From Buxus sempervirens (taxonomy: Eukaryota > Streptophyta > Magnoliopsida > Buxales > Buxaceae), in assembly GCA_947561395.2 (NCBI GenBank), contig OX387184.1, positions 14,860,205 to 14,924,204 on the forward strand: 64,000 nt of DNA. The letters are read 5' to 3'. Positions within the stretch are counted from its first letter, which is position 1. Each line of letters opens with the position of its first letter. Below, one piece after another: positions 46,178 to 58,296 of the stretch. The notes under the pieces were generated by a model. The model did not search any database and was not told where the DNA came from. It worked only from the letters and a program-made list of their open reading frames with translations. The position numbers were made by a program, and so were the translations under genes.

Positions 46178-48726
46178 TGTGCGCACCTAAATCTGACCTA
46201 TATCGCACACAAGGCGCACGTGGAAGTTCGTGCGTACCTCGGGACTTTCGGAGTCGCCACTGCCTGAGAGGTGCAGGCAGACACGGTGTTTGCCCTATCG
46301 GGTCTAAGTCTGGTCTGCGGCTTATTAGAGTTCTAGCTAAGTCCTCGGTTACAGTCCGGGGAAGTCCTAAAGACACCCCGGTCCCCCCCGCCGGTCTGAC
46401 GGGTCCCTCGGGTCTCCCTGGTTTTTGAGTCAATCTCACCCTTCCTAAACCAGCATGCTGCCTTGTTGGGTCTGGCGGGGCCCTCTATAGGTGTGGGTCC
46501 CTTTTATTTTGATTTTATCTTTTTTATTAATTTAAGTGAAGTGGGTCGGACCCGGGTCCCGTTGGAAGACCCGTGGGCTGCCATGGTTGGGCCTGGGGCC
46601 CAATTGGGTTATTGGGTAACCCATTTGGTTATTTTATTAAGTTTTATTTATTTACAATTTTAGTTTGGGCTTAGTGGGCTTGGAGTGGGCCCATTAGCCA
46701 GAGTCAAGTGGCCTTGGGCCTGTTTGTTGAAAACGGGCTTGGTTTAGGCTAGTCGGAATGTGGACCACACATGTGGGCCCGGGGTGTCTTGGTGGGCCCA
46801 TCTAGGCCCATGGTCTGCCCGTATTTACTCTACGGTTTGGTCTGAACCATAATTTTAACACGGTTCAGACCGGACCGTATATTGAATATGGGCACGCCTG
46901 GTCCGTACATAAAATACGGGCTTCGCCCGATTTTACAAGTTTGCAACATTTTTAGTGGTGATCGATTTGGATGTCTTCTATTGTCATTCGGCAACCTCTG
47001 CTGGTGATCCTAGCACAATCTTATTGTGCAAATATCTTCACTTGGCTGCCAATCTTCATCTTTCCTCTTTAACGCTCCATTGCTTGTAAACCCACATGCA
47101 TGAGGACTTTTAGAAGGGATAGAGGGAGGAAATCTTATGGGTTACAACAGATTCCCAAGGAGGACAACTCCCTCCGTAATGAATAGCCAAGATGTGAAAG
47201 TATCAATTTAACAAAAGAGAAATGGTGTTAGCTTGAGTCCTGTAACCAAAAGACATTTTCTTTTCACCTCTTAGTTGGGTACCTTCACCATGGGGAACTC
47301 AATGCCGCGTACAATAAGAGCAAGCCGGTGAGATAAACGTAATGAAACAAATAGTAGATAAAGAGGATTTAAAAACAAAGTCAAATTTAAGACATGTTGA
47401 ATATTACATTACCAGAAACATTCTTTTGCTATTACCTTCTTCTTGTTGATGTGTGACGGTTTTCCAAGAATTTTGGCAGCGCTTCCGCACCTCCGTTGGA
47501 TTTCACGAATTGATTTGAACAGGGCCTCTCTTGCTTTAGGTAAAAAGGGATTAGAGTTGAGGAGAAACTTGGACAGCGCTTCCGCGCTCCTTTAGATTTC
47601 CAAAAATGGGTTGAAAAGGGGGTTCTCCTACTTCCTAGATCGAAAGGGTAAAAGGGGAAGGGATTAGGTATGGTTGAGTGGTAAAATGGGAAGGAAAATT
47701 ATGTTTGAAAGTGAAGTGGGGATTTTGGCAGAGTATGGGATGAGCAAAAACACAAGAGAGGAGAGGGGGAGTGAAGTGGGAGAGAGCAAAAGGGGAAGAA
47801 GAGAGGGGTTTGGTGCTTGGAATGGAATGGGGGGTGGCCCCCCTTTTATAGTTGAAAAAATGACCTAAAAATGAATTTTAATCACCTTTTTTGACTGAAT
47901 TTTAATTTTATGTTTCATGTAACTAAAACTTAAATATTTTTTATTCTCATCGAATCCAACTCATTAAGCTTATCCATAGTGATGACATGTGGTTGATATT
48001 TTTTTGTTTATTTTTTATTTATCTTAATTTTTAGATTCTTTAAGATTTATTATTATTTTATTCTTAAGATTTTTTGGTTAGAAGACACATGTGTTTTCTA
48101 TTTTCTATTTTATTTTTGATTTAATTTAATTGTTAGATATTTACAAAATATTATTATTTTATTCTTAGATTTTTTTTTTGTCATTTCTTCAATCTTGCCA
48201 CATGTGCAGATTTTCCGAAATTTTTGACTGCTCATAACTTTCTCATTTGATATCCGATTTCAGCAAACTTAGTGGCGTTGGAATCAGGTTGAGATTCCCT
48301 ATCCACTAAGCTAAAGTTTGGCAGCAAATTTGGGCTTTTTAGCAGAAGTGCGAATTCGTGTCCCGGAGCCAGTTTTGCTCATATCTCCTTATCCGGGACT
48401 CCGATTCCAGCAAACTCAGTTGCGTTGGAGTCGTGTCGACGCGCTCTTTCTGCTGATGTCCAATTGAGCAGCTAATTTGGAGTTTTGCAGAAAGTCGATT
48501 TCTGCTATTTCCAGATTTGACCAACCCATAACTTCTTTATCCGGACTCCGATTTGAGCAAACTCAGTTGCGTTAGAATCGTATTGAAGTCCTCTTTCCAA
48601 TGGTATAAAGTTTGGTAGTCAATTTGCACCTGATCAAAAAGTCAAAATTTTGACCCGTTCAGGTTTGAATTTTAATTTGACTTTTAATTTTCTTCATTTC
48701 AGGGGTGCAAAAATCAGGTGTCTACA
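46178..48726 (-). mobile_element. 3' LTR of the Tat/Ogre-like element
   Basis: 2549 bp, near-identical to 58297-60843. It lies downstream in the element's own orientation. Small frames inside it (46105-46428 and 46463-46663 regions) also occur in the other LTR and are not genes. Confidence 0.9.
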
Positions 48727-48739
48727 GCTGCCCCTCTTT
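48727..48739 (-). promoter_or_regulatory. Polypurine tract of the Tat/Ogre-like element
   Basis: Minus strand AAAGAGGGGCAGC directly abutting the 3' LTR, where plus-strand priming is expected. It fixes the element's orientation. Confidence 0.75.
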
Positions 48740-49849
48740 GCCGGAGTCACCTTTGGGGATGAACGGCAAAGAAGAAAAAAGAACCTTATTTTTGCACCTT
48801 GCATTTCTGTCGACATGGTCGATGAGCTCATTTCTTGAATTGTTTTCAAGGAATGGGGAAGTGTCAGATGTCTGGTATCACTTCCTGATTTTGGAATCCC
48901 TATACCCTCTTTCGGGTTTGAATAGGGCTGTTCCTTAGTTCTTTGTTTTTTGAAAAGAAAAATAGGATTAAATCTGAGCTCATCAGCCTGTTTCGGCGTT
49001 GATGCAAGGCACTTAACAATGTTCTTTTCTTCTTCTTTGTTCCATTAAAGCTTTTAGTGACTTCAGTTTTGACTTTCTTGTTTTCTTTAAACTTGGTTTT
49101 TTTTTTTTTTTGTGACTGTTAGGTTAAGGTTGGGGACTGGGAGTGAAGGTGAGAGGAGGCTTCTGCGCTGCTGCCCATCATCTTGGATACCACACAAACC
49201 TATTCTAGCCTGGACTATTTACAAAAGTGGGAAATCAAAATTTACAAGAGGGGGCTAATTGGCCCGTTATCTTCTTTTCCTTGAAGAGTTTGTTGTTCCT
49301 TCTTGCCAGGCTTTCTTTGTCGAGGCAAAGAACTTTCTTGTGGGGACCTCCCAGTTTAACATACCTCCATTGGGGATTTGGTGGGAATGTGATCTATCTA
49401 GATGACTCTCTGGGGATTATTGTGATGTCTCTCTTTGCTCTTGAAGTTTTGTTGGAGGGTTTGAGGATCTTGACGATCTTCTTTCTTCTGAGCTCCGCTG
49501 GGGATGAAAGGGAAAAGACCTCTGATGGGGAAGAAAGTGTCCTTTCTCATGTTCATCTTATGTCTTATTTCTTCCCTGTTTGAACCTGTACAAGGAACAA
49601 AACATTAGTGCTTGATCTGTTGGGGATTGATATAATCTTCAATTAATCAAGCAACTTCGTGGGGTTTTTCTGAAGAGCTTGAGTAGTGGTACTCCCTTGG
49701 GGACTTGTGCCTTTTTAGGATTTTAACAGGTATGGACTTTGGAAAGCTATTTTGGTACTTGATTATAGATCTATTTTAACCGTCCTAAAACAGTTGGGGA
49801 AGAGAACCCAAAGACAATTTTATAAGGTCGATCTATTTTAATCATTTGG

Positions 49850-50165
49850 AATGATTAGGGGAGAGAACCCTGGACCTGATCTATTTTAGCTGAACGGCTG
49901 GGAAAGAGAACCTCGAGGTTAAACTGGTCTATTTTAGCCAAACGGCTGGGAAAGTGAACCCAAGGTTAAACTGGTCTATTTTAGCCAAACGGCTGGGAAA
50001 GGGAACCCAAAGTTAAATTAATCTATTTTAGCCAAACGGCTGGGAAAGGGAACCCGAGGTTAAACTGGTCTGTTTTAGCCAAACGGCTGGGAAAGGGAAC
50101 CCAAAGTTAAACTGGTCTATTTTAGCCAAACGGCTGGGAAAGGGAACCCAAGGTTAAACTGGTTG
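49850..50165 (-). repeat. Tandem repeat 1 in the element's 3' untranslated region (about 45-50 bp unit, 7 copies)
   Basis: Repeats of TATTTTAGCCAAACGGCTGG followed by GAAAGGGAACCCAAGGTTAAACTGG-type sequence. Short satellite-like arrays in the 3' untranslated region are a known habit of Tat/Ogre elements. Confidence 0.8.
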
Positions 50166-50279
50166 GTTTGAACTTAGTATCTCAGGGTTGGACCATGTAA
50201 AGTCTCCGCAGGGGGTGAGTTGAAAAACAACACCCAGGTGTGCCTCAGCTAACCTTCAGTTTAATCACTGACGGCGTTG

Positions 50280-52015
50280 GTACCACAAACTTTGGTCAAT
50301 TAATGTGTGAATACATTATGATGACTCTTTCTACGTCCCATGTGTGGATACACGGTGACGAATTTTGTTTGTGTCCCATGTGAGAATACATGGTGACTCT
50401 TTTTCTATCTTTTTGTCTTAATTCAAAGCTGACTTATTTGTCGGTGGCCTTTCAAACTTTTGTCAACCAATGTGTGGATACATTGTGATGACTCTTTTTG
50501 CGTCCCATGTGTGAATACACGGTGACGAATTTTGTTTGTGTCCCATGTGAGAATACATGGTGACTCTTTTTCTGTCTTTTTGTCTTAATTCAAAGCTGAC
50601 TTATTTGTCGGTAGCCTTTCAAACTTTTGTCAACCAATGTGTGGATACATTGTGATGACTCTTTTTGCGTCCCATGTGTGAATACATGGTGACTCCTGTC
50701 CTTGTCTTGTCTTAATTATATTCGAAGCTGACTTACTTGTCGGTGGCTTCACAAACTTTTGTCAACCAATGTGTGGATACATTGTGATGACTTTCTTTGC
50801 GTCTCATGTGTGAATACATGGCGACTTTTGTCTTTTTGTCTTAATTCGAAGCTGACTTATTTGTCGGTGGCTTCACAAACTTCTGTCAACCAATGTGTGG
50901 ATACATTGTGATGACTCTTTTTGCGTCCCATGTGTGAATACATGGCGACTTTTGTCTCTGTCTTTTTATCTTAATTCAAAGCTGACTTATTTGTCGGTGA
51001 CTCCACAAACTTCTGTCAACCAATGTGTGGATACATTGTGATGACTTTCATTGCGTCCCATGTGTGAATACATGGCGACGAATTTTATCTATGTCCCATG
51101 TGAGAATACATGGTGACTTCTGTCTTTAGGAGACATTTTGTTTCTTTTGTCTTTGTCCATTTCTTTTCTCTCTTAATCTTTTTCTCTTCTTCTTCTTCTT
51201 CTTTTTCTTTCTTTCAATCCATTTTTTTTATCAATTTCAAATTCATGTATCAACAGCTCTGATATCACAAACTATGCTGGGACATTCCCTCACTAATTTC
51301 TGACTTATCCGTCAGTGGTTTTGATTCCAGTTTCTTCTTCGTCCAATGTGTGAATACACTGTGACGGTTTTGTTTTTTTCATCAGCGTGTAAATACGCCG
51401 GAATGGCTTTTCTGCGTTTCATGTGTGAATACATGGTTCCAATTCTGCTTGCGCCCCATGTGTGAGTACATGGTGACGATTCATTTTACATTCTATGTGT
51501 GAGTACATGGTGATGGCTTCCAATGTGTGAATACATCGTGATAGCTTTTTCTGCGCCCCATGTGTGAATACGTGGTGACGAATTTTACTTTTACATCCAA
51601 CGTGTGAATACGCTGTGATGGCATCCAATGTGTGAATACATTGTGATGACTTTTTTGCGCCCCATGTGTGAATACACGGTGACGGATTTTGCTTTGGCAT
51701 CCAACGTGTGAATACGCTGTGATGGCATCCAATGTGTGGATACATTGTGATGACTTTTCTGCGCCCCATGTGTGAATACATGGTGACGGATTTTGCTTTG
51801 GCACCCAACGTGTGAATACGCGGTGATGCCTTTTCTACGTCCCATGTGTGAATACATGGTGACGGATTTTGCTTTAGCATCCAACGTGTGAATACGCAGT
51901 GATGCCTTTTCTACGTCCCATGTGTGAATACATGGTGACGGATTTGTTCTTGTGCCCCATGTGAGAATACATGGTGGCGAATTTTAATATCAGTGTGTGA
52001 ATACACTGTGATGGC
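50280..52015 (-). repeat. Tandem repeat 2 in the element's 3' untranslated region (ATGTGTGAATACATGGTGAC)
   Basis: About thirty copies of a roughly 20-bp core, CCAATGTGTGGATACATTG or CCCATGTGTGAATACATGG, each a short imperfect palindrome. They are grouped into higher-order units of about 150-190 bp up to about 51100 and shorter units of about 60 bp beyond 51420. Long antisense frames here reflect the repeat. Confidence 0.8.
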
Positions 52016-53900
52016 TTTTTTGTCTGTTTCAAGTTTTGCCAGTACCTGCAAAAGTTCAAGTGAAAATCAGAATTTGTTTATCATCCAAAATTATGTGCAA
52101 AATCCAGGCAATTAAAATCTTTTGAGAATTCACCAAGTGTTTGGAGTTCCCTCTTTTCAAAGTGGGTCCATGACAAGACTAGTAATCTTTGGGTCAGTCA
52201 CCTGACACTCTCATTTAGACTTATGAAATGATGCTACTCGGCATTCCCTGTAAAGGTCTCAACATTTTTGCCTTCAATGGCATGCCCCAAGTTGGAATGA
52301 GGGGAATTGTTTTGGTTCAGGGGGTTTCTATGGCACTACCCTTCCCCAGCTCTTTTAATTTTCTCTCTTGTTTTTTCCTTTTTCCCACCCTTGGTTGGGG
52401 GTTTTGAAATGGTTTTTCTCTCACTTGGTTCCCTTATTCGGGTTCGGTGCATTGCCCCAGTCCGAGGGCCTTGTCAATTTCCACAGATCATGATCCAACG
52501 ATTAGAGAGGACTTATTAGCTGGACGAAATGTAGGCTTTGGTTCCAGTGTTTAGAAATGAAGGATAAACAGGTTCAAATCCTATATAACTTCATTCTATG
52601 CGTAACCATTATGTCTAGCCAAAGTTCTTTGGTTCCTTTGATTCTGTCATTGCCAGTTGGTCTGGGAGTTAGTGTCACATTCTCTGTAATTAGAAAGGAC
52701 TTCATAACAGGAAGAAACGTAGGCTGGGTTTATGGATCTAGAAGAAATGATATAAAGACTCAAAATTTGTGAGCAGGGTAAGAGTCATGTCCTGTCTACT
52801 TTTCTTGGTTAGGGCTTACTTCATCTCTTGTCCCTTCAGCTTTGTGTAGCTTCTTTAATTTGTAGCTGCTTCTCCCTTCTCCCTTTTTTCCATCTTTGTT
52901 CTTTTCTTTCTTTTCTTTTCTTGGGTTCTTTGCCCCAATTCTTGACTTTTGCTTTTGGGGTTTGCCCCGGCTTTTGTTTTTTCTTCTTTTCTTTTCTCAA
53001 AGGGAATTGCCCTAATTTTTTCTTTTCTTTCTTGTTTTCTGGGTTTTATCCCGTTCCTCCTTTTTAGGGCGCTTTTCGCTTTACCCTTCTTTACCTTGGT
53101 TTTCCCGTATCTCCAATTTCATGAAGCTTGTGTACCCCAGTTTTGAAGACAGGATATGGTAGGGTTAAATGAAGAGATTGTTAGGCTCAAAGTGTTTTGC
53201 TAGGGTTTCATCTTATGTCAGATGATTTTTGGAGAAATCAAAGATGGCCTTCCATTTTTACAGAGAATGTAACACATACTTATCTTTGCACAATTAACTA
53301 GCTCAAGAAACATTTTCATCTTTATTCATTTTTCTTTTTGACTTTGCCCCAGTTTGGGGTGGCTAGACATAACATGGGTTAAAAATGAGACGATCAAGCT
53401 CAACATGTTTGACTAGCGGATTTTGTTTTGAAGTATTTTAGCCAAAAATGGCCTCTCATCATGTCATTGGGATCATTGATCCTGGATCATGTCAGTGACC
53501 CTTAACTGGTATGGGCACCTTACCCCTTCTTCCTCTTTTTTTCTTTTTCTTCTTTTTTTTTCAGCTTGCCCCACTGTTTGGCAGGGTAGGGTTCAAAATG
53601 TAGTGCTGATGGGGGATCCCTTGGCTATGTTGAGACCCACACAGTTTGTGCTGTTCGACACATTTTCATCTGTCAAGTTTGATTGTTCAAGTTTGTCCTT
53701 AGATCACAGTCTTGTCTTGGTGTGGTTCAACACTTTGGTGATTTCCCAAAAGACTTCATTATCTTGCAAAAAAAAGCATGTTGTCAAGTTCTGAAATTAA
53801 AAGCAAGCATAAACAAAAGTAGAGTAGCAAATTATGCAAAAAGGTGGCTGATGTGAATCAGCATTCTTGGAATTCGGTTGCATGTCATGGGAGGAAGCCT
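52016..53900. other. Interior of the Tat/Ogre-like element, pyrimidine-rich, no gene recognised
   Basis: Non-repetitive interior with long CTTTT-rich stretches on the plus strand (about 52850-53100, 53520-53570), purine-rich in the element's own direction. No reverse transcriptase, integrase or protease motif was recognised by eye. Confidence 0.5.
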
Positions 53901-54671
53901 TCAGGTGCTCTCCTCGTCCTTCTTTTTCACATCATCTTCTCTTTCCTGCGGGAAGATGGTTGATTCAGACATTCGGACCTGTGCCAACTTGTCAGAGATG
54001 TCTTGTCCTTTAACAGATTCCGGTTGCTCAAATAGTTCCTTCAAGAACCCTTGATCAATCAGATCTTGAATGTCATGCCTCAGATCCCAACACCGGTTTG
54101 TGTGGTGTCCTGGAGCACCAGAATGATACTCGCATCGTTCTGTAGCGTTGTAGTTTCTGGACCGAATCATTCGGGGGTTCGGGGGTTTGATCTGCACATA
54201 CCCCTCCTTCAATAGTGTTGGAAGCAATTCTGCCGGTGAATATGGTAAAAGGGTGAAAACCCTCCTCATTCTGGCCTCTGCTTCCTCTTTTGTTCTCCTT
54301 GGGGAATCACCTAAAGGATTCTGCTTTTTCATGACTTGAGGAACATCTGCTGCTACAGCTTTCCCTTTCTCTTTCCGTAATTGACTACCTACTGTGGTTG
54401 GTGGGCGGCTTACTTCCTGACTGTTCAGGGGCATGTTTTCTTTCATTCTCTTGATCTCTCCTTCAAGATCTCTTACTCGAGATCGCAATTCAAAATTTTC
54501 TTCTCCTAATGCTTCCCAGCATTTGTTCCATGTTTCTTCCCTGATCGTTATCATTTGTAGTAGGTTCCATAGAGAGGCCACTATGCTGGATATTTGTTGG
54601 GCCGCATCATGACTTGTTTCTGAGGTGTGGTCCATTCCGACTACCGAAGGAGTTCCTTCTAGAAGAAACAA
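53901..54671 (-). CDS. Second gag-region ORF of the Tat/Ogre-like element (256 aa)
   Basis: Lies downstream of the main gag ORF in the element's orientation. Residues about 30-95 look coiled-coil-forming (ENFELRSRVRDLEGEIKRMK). Residues about 135-225 carry RRVFTLLPYSPAELLPTLL and then a zinc-knuckle-like CEYHSGAPGHHTNRCWDL followed by DIQDLIDQG. This C-terminal block is typical of Tat-lineage Gag and is also present in the ORF at 54782-56131, so the element carries this block twice. Role beyond virion assembly/RNA binding is unknown. Confidence 0.65.
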   Translation of the reverse strand: MFLLEGTPSVVGMDHTSETSHDAAQQISSIVASLWNLLQMITIREETWNKCWEALGEENFELRSRVRDLEGEIKRMKENMPLNSQEVSRPPTTVGSQLRKEKGKAVAADVPQVMKKQNPLGDSPRRTKEEAEARMRRVFTLLPYSPAELLPTLLKEGYVQIKPPNPRMIRSRNYNATERCEYHSGAPGHHTNRCWDLRHDIQDLIDQGFLKELFEQPESVKGQDISDKLAQVRMSESTIFPQEREDDVKKKDEEST

Positions 54672-54781
54672 GCATCAGAAACCAGAATCCATGAAATGCT
54701 AGGCTGCATAGAGATGATCTTTTTTTCAATCTTTTCCCCTTTTTTCTTTTTCTTTTTTTTTCTTATTATTTATTTTCTTCT

Positions 54782-56131
54782 TCAATTTGGCGGAGGATCA
54801 ATTTTGAGTTCCCCAGCTTCAAGGAGATCTTGGACCGCATGACGGAGGCTCCAACATTCGTCAGTATCATGCCCTGGTGCTCCCTTATGGTAACCACATG
54901 TCTTGGATGGGTCATACCCTCTACTTGCTGGTGCCCTTGGATTTGGGGGAACCTGCTTCAGGTGTCCTTCTTGCAGCAAGGTAGGCAACAACTCAGCCAG
55001 GGAATATGGGAGCTGTGTGAACACACGGTTCTTTCTTTCTTCCTTAGTCAAAGGCTCCTTCAGTCGAGTCATGGTGACATTTGCACAGGGATGATCATTT
55101 CCTCTTTTGCGCTTAGCAGATCGGACATGGTTGATCATTCCCTCATATCTTATGTCTTCTTGGGAGGATTCTGTCATAGTAGCTCCTATTTTTCCAGCCT
55201 TAACTGCATCTTCGATCCTTTCAGCCGTCATCATCAGATCGGCGAAACTTGCAGCACATTGTCCCAATAGCATTGTAAAGTATGGCTGCCCTAATGATGA
55301 AATGAACAGAGAGGTTTGTTCTTGTTCAAGGAGAGGGGGTTGAACCATATTTGCTAGTTTCATCCATCTTTTAGCGTAGTCTCTTACAGACTCACTAGTT
55401 CCCTTTGACAATTTCTGTAATTTTGCCCGGGTTTGAACCATCAGACTGTTCAAATGGTACTGTTGGATGAATACAGTAGCAAGGTCGTTCCATGTCTTGA
55501 CCTTCTGCTTGTCCAGACTTAGGAACCAAGAATATGCTGCCCCAGCTAGCGATCTCTGGAAGAACTGAACCATAATCTTCTCATCCTTTGCATATTGGCA
55601 CATGTCGCCAACATAGGATCGCAGGTATATCAAAGGACAGCCAGTGCCGTCGAACTTATGCAAGTCAAGACATCGGAATTTTGCTGGCAGATGGATGTCT
55701 GGGAAAAGGCACAGGCTCTCCAGTGTGGTTTCCTCACGTACTGGGTTGGGCTGGAGTTGTTTCAAGAGCTCTTCTCTTATTGCGGCTATTTGGGCCTTAC
55801 TGTCTTCCTTTATTACAGTCAACATTTCCTCAAGTTGGGCCATCCATACCCTACTTCGGTCTTGCTTTTCCTGCCCCAGCTGAACAGGCGCACATGGTTC
55901 TTGTTGTGGAGGGTGGGTGGCTATTGCTGCCGGATGTGGGAATTGGGTGTCCCGTGGTGGTAGATCAATTGTCATGAGGTTCGGCTGGGGTGGTTGTCCC
56001 TGTTGGATTTCTGGTACTTGAACCCCCGTGGCATGTGTCATGGCTACTTGTTGACTTAGATCCATCATGACTTGCTGTTCTTCAGTTCTTGGTTGTGAGG
56101 ATGACGAAGTTGGAGCCTCAGAAGAATTCAT
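54782..56131 (-). CDS. Gag ORF of the Tat/Ogre-like element (449 aa)
   Basis: Starts MNSSEAPTSSSSQPRTEEQQ. After a Gln/Pro-rich N-terminus, residues about 160-300 are the Retrotrans_gag domain: KFDGTGCPLIYLRSYV, MVQFFQRSLAGAAYSWF, WNDLATVFIQQYHLN, LSKGTSESVRDYAKRWM. The C-terminal part has FTQLPYSLAELLPTLLQEG and the knuckle-like CGYHKGAPGHDTDECWSL with AVQDLLEAG. This layout is that of Tat-lineage Ty3/gypsy Gag. The product would package element RNA, and polymerase functions would have to come from an autonomous relative. Confidence 0.8.
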   Translation of the reverse strand: MNSSEAPTSSSSQPRTEEQQVMMDLSQQVAMTHATGVQVPEIQQGQPPQPNLMTIDLPPRDTQFPHPAAIATHPPQQEPCAPVQLGQEKQDRSRVWMAQLEEMLTVIKEDSKAQIAAIREELLKQLQPNPVREETTLESLCLFPDIHLPAKFRCLDLHKFDGTGCPLIYLRSYVGDMCQYAKDEKIMVQFFQRSLAGAAYSWFLSLDKQKVKTWNDLATVFIQQYHLNSLMVQTRAKLQKLSKGTSESVRDYAKRWMKLANMVQPPLLEQEQTSLFISSLGQPYFTMLLGQCAASFADLMMTAERIEDAVKAGKIGATMTESSQEDIRYEGMINHVRSAKRKRGNDHPCANVTMTRLKEPLTKEERKNRVFTQLPYSLAELLPTLLQEGHLKQVPPNPRAPASRGYDPSKTCGYHKGAPGHDTDECWSLRHAVQDLLEAGELKIDPPPN

Positions 56132-58275
56132 TGCAGTCCTTTTTCAATGCAAATGTAGTGTTCTGGGTAGTGCTTTTAATGTGAAGTACCTGAATCGTAC
56201 CTGTTCATTAAAGATCTCAATCAATTTCTTTTCAACTTATAAACAAGGTGTTGTGTGTGACGAGATCATTTACACCGTGAGTGGTGCTCTGGTGTCATGA
56301 TGTGCGAAAACAAATATGGGACGATTCATGCATGAAAATCACAACTTCGACAAAACATTACTGTGAACAGTGTGTGACAGTGCCATATCCACTCAAGAGT
56401 TTTTCCTGAAAATTGCGATGTTAAAAAAAACTTGCAGTTCGATCTTTCAGAGATTGAGACTCTGGAGATCATATCGTGTTTGATGGTTTTCAAAACCGTG
56501 CAACACATGCTTTATGAGTGCAAACCTCAGGAAATCATATCTGTGCCTTAATGGGCGGCGACTGAAAATTTCTTTGAAAACGTGTCCTGAACAATGGCAT
56601 GGAGAATTTACGCCGCAAGATGGGCGACTTGATTTATGTCTAAACAGCTAGCTCAATATAACCACAGATGACGGTTTTATTGTGCGTAGCACGAGACAAA
56701 GTTAATTTTGTCATGAAAGACGATTCAATGTAGGCCCGAAGGCCGCTTTGTTGTGTGCTTTGAAAAGCAATTTTGATGAGCACCTCAGAAGCTGGCTCAA
56801 TGCATGCCAGGAAAATATTTTGTGCATTTTTGAAAACAATTCGGCTAAACAGGTTCGTGTAAATGATCTCTAAGTGCACATGTTTAACGTAAGAACAAAT
56901 ATATACACAGGTAAAATGAAAGTTAAATGCTAAAAAAAACCCACAGGTGTGTGCATGGTCCTAAAAGGGTTGGTGCCTGTTAAGGCACGACTCCTAGACA
57001 TACTTGTGTAAGGAAGCACTCCTAAGTCCTGATCAGCCTTTTATCTTTCATCTGTTCTTTCATCTACTTTTGGGTGTCAGATCCCAACAAAAATGTTTAC
57101 AACTTGCCATCGAGGGCGAAATTTACAAAAATAATTCTGTAAAGAAAATCACCTTTAGGGCTGTTGGGAACCCAAAAGGAGGGTACAAGTTTGCTTCTTG
57201 GCAGGTGGGCTGAGGTCCTAAATCTAGGGTTTTTCTGCCCTTGTTCTGGCCTGTTTCTGTCTGATTGTCTGATCTGGCCGGCTCTCATCTGCTCAAAAGG
57301 CCGACTAAGACTTAAAGTGCTTCCAACGGACTCAATGGGTCGAGGCCCATGATTCACAGGACTCAAATGCATGGATCTGGGGTTAGACCCCTGATCAAAT
57401 TGGGTTGGTTTCCTAAATTAGAGCTAAGACAGCCCATGGTCTAGGTCTCACTCAGTCTGATGCAGAAGGACAGGGTTGTTGCCCCTGATGGACTCTTGGG
57501 TTTTAAATTGATTTTTCCCTTATTTTGTTTCAGCATTCGCATTCAGATTCAGATCCATTCACATTCAGAGTATCAAGGTTTTTCAGAATCAATAGGTGGG
57601 GAAGGATACCCAGCCCGAGGCATCTGCCTGCAAGGGTCTGAGCCTAGTACTAGACCCTTCGCGTACCATGGCAAGAAACCAATGGCGCTTGAAGAATCCA
57701 GAAACCTGGGGAGATGGGTTTACCCTGCTTTCCCCTGCAAGCCACGGGAGCGTAGGGCTAATACCATCCCAAAAGTAAGTTTCTTGATTGAAGAAGGGTG
57801 GCTGCTAGAGAGATCTAGGTTTTGGTTAAGAAGAACATTCACAGAGTGCAGACAGCATTCAGTTCGGATCATCCATGCAGACTCCCTCGTGCATTTCATC
57901 CTATGCAGTTAAAAAATTCATTCACGGTGTAGTGAGGTGCTTGTATGTGCAGTGGGGTCAAGTGCTGTGTCTATTCGAGTGATTCTTGGATAATGGGCTG
58001 ATTAAGGGTTCCTTAATGTCACTTTTATAGTGAGAATACAGAACAGTATGCAATACAATGTCTGGGTGGATCCCCAGGTAAGTGGAGGGTCACAGGGAAC
58101 CGCTTAAATTCCACTTTCCTTAGGCAATTATCTCGTCCTTATGACAGGATCCCCCAATACCATGTAATTGCATAAGTTCCATAAACCACTAAGGTTGGAC
58201 AAGAAGTACTTCCTAAATCTGCTTATATCCACCTAATTGACTCATTTGATAACCAGGGTCCAGCTGGGTTGAGGG
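56132..58275. other. 5' untranslated region of the Tat/Ogre-like element
   Basis: About 2.1 kb between the primer-binding site and the gag ORF in the element's direction. Frames at 57097-57372 and 57460-57912 show no family signal. Autonomous Ogre elements carry an extra ORF here, but none was recognised. Confidence 0.5.
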
Positions 58276-58293
58276 TCCCCAGCAGAGTCGCCA
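58276..58293 (-). promoter_or_regulatory. Primer-binding site of the Tat/Ogre-like element
   Basis: Minus strand TGGCGACTCTGCTGGGGA, three bases inside the 5' LTR. From memory this is the tRNA-Arg-type site reported for Ogre-related elements; the tRNA assignment is an inference. Confidence 0.7.
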
Positions 58294-58296
58294 AGC

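Noticed and set aside
46105-46663. Frames in the retrotransposon LTR, repeated at 58223-58782
   Set aside because: Present in both LTRs because LTRs are copies. No domain recognised.
50280-52015. CRISPR-like regularly spaced repeats
   Set aside because: Plant nuclear context, degenerate units and no unique spacers. It is a minisatellite in a retrotransposon.
51419-52059. Long minus-strand frames with repeated YSHMG-type peptides
   Set aside because: Direct translation of the tandem repeat in the retrotransposon's 3' region. No domain, and the frame is a by-product of the repeat length.
57460-57912. 150-codon plus-strand frame in the retrotransposon 5' region
   Set aside because: Runs against the element's orientation and shows no recognised motif.
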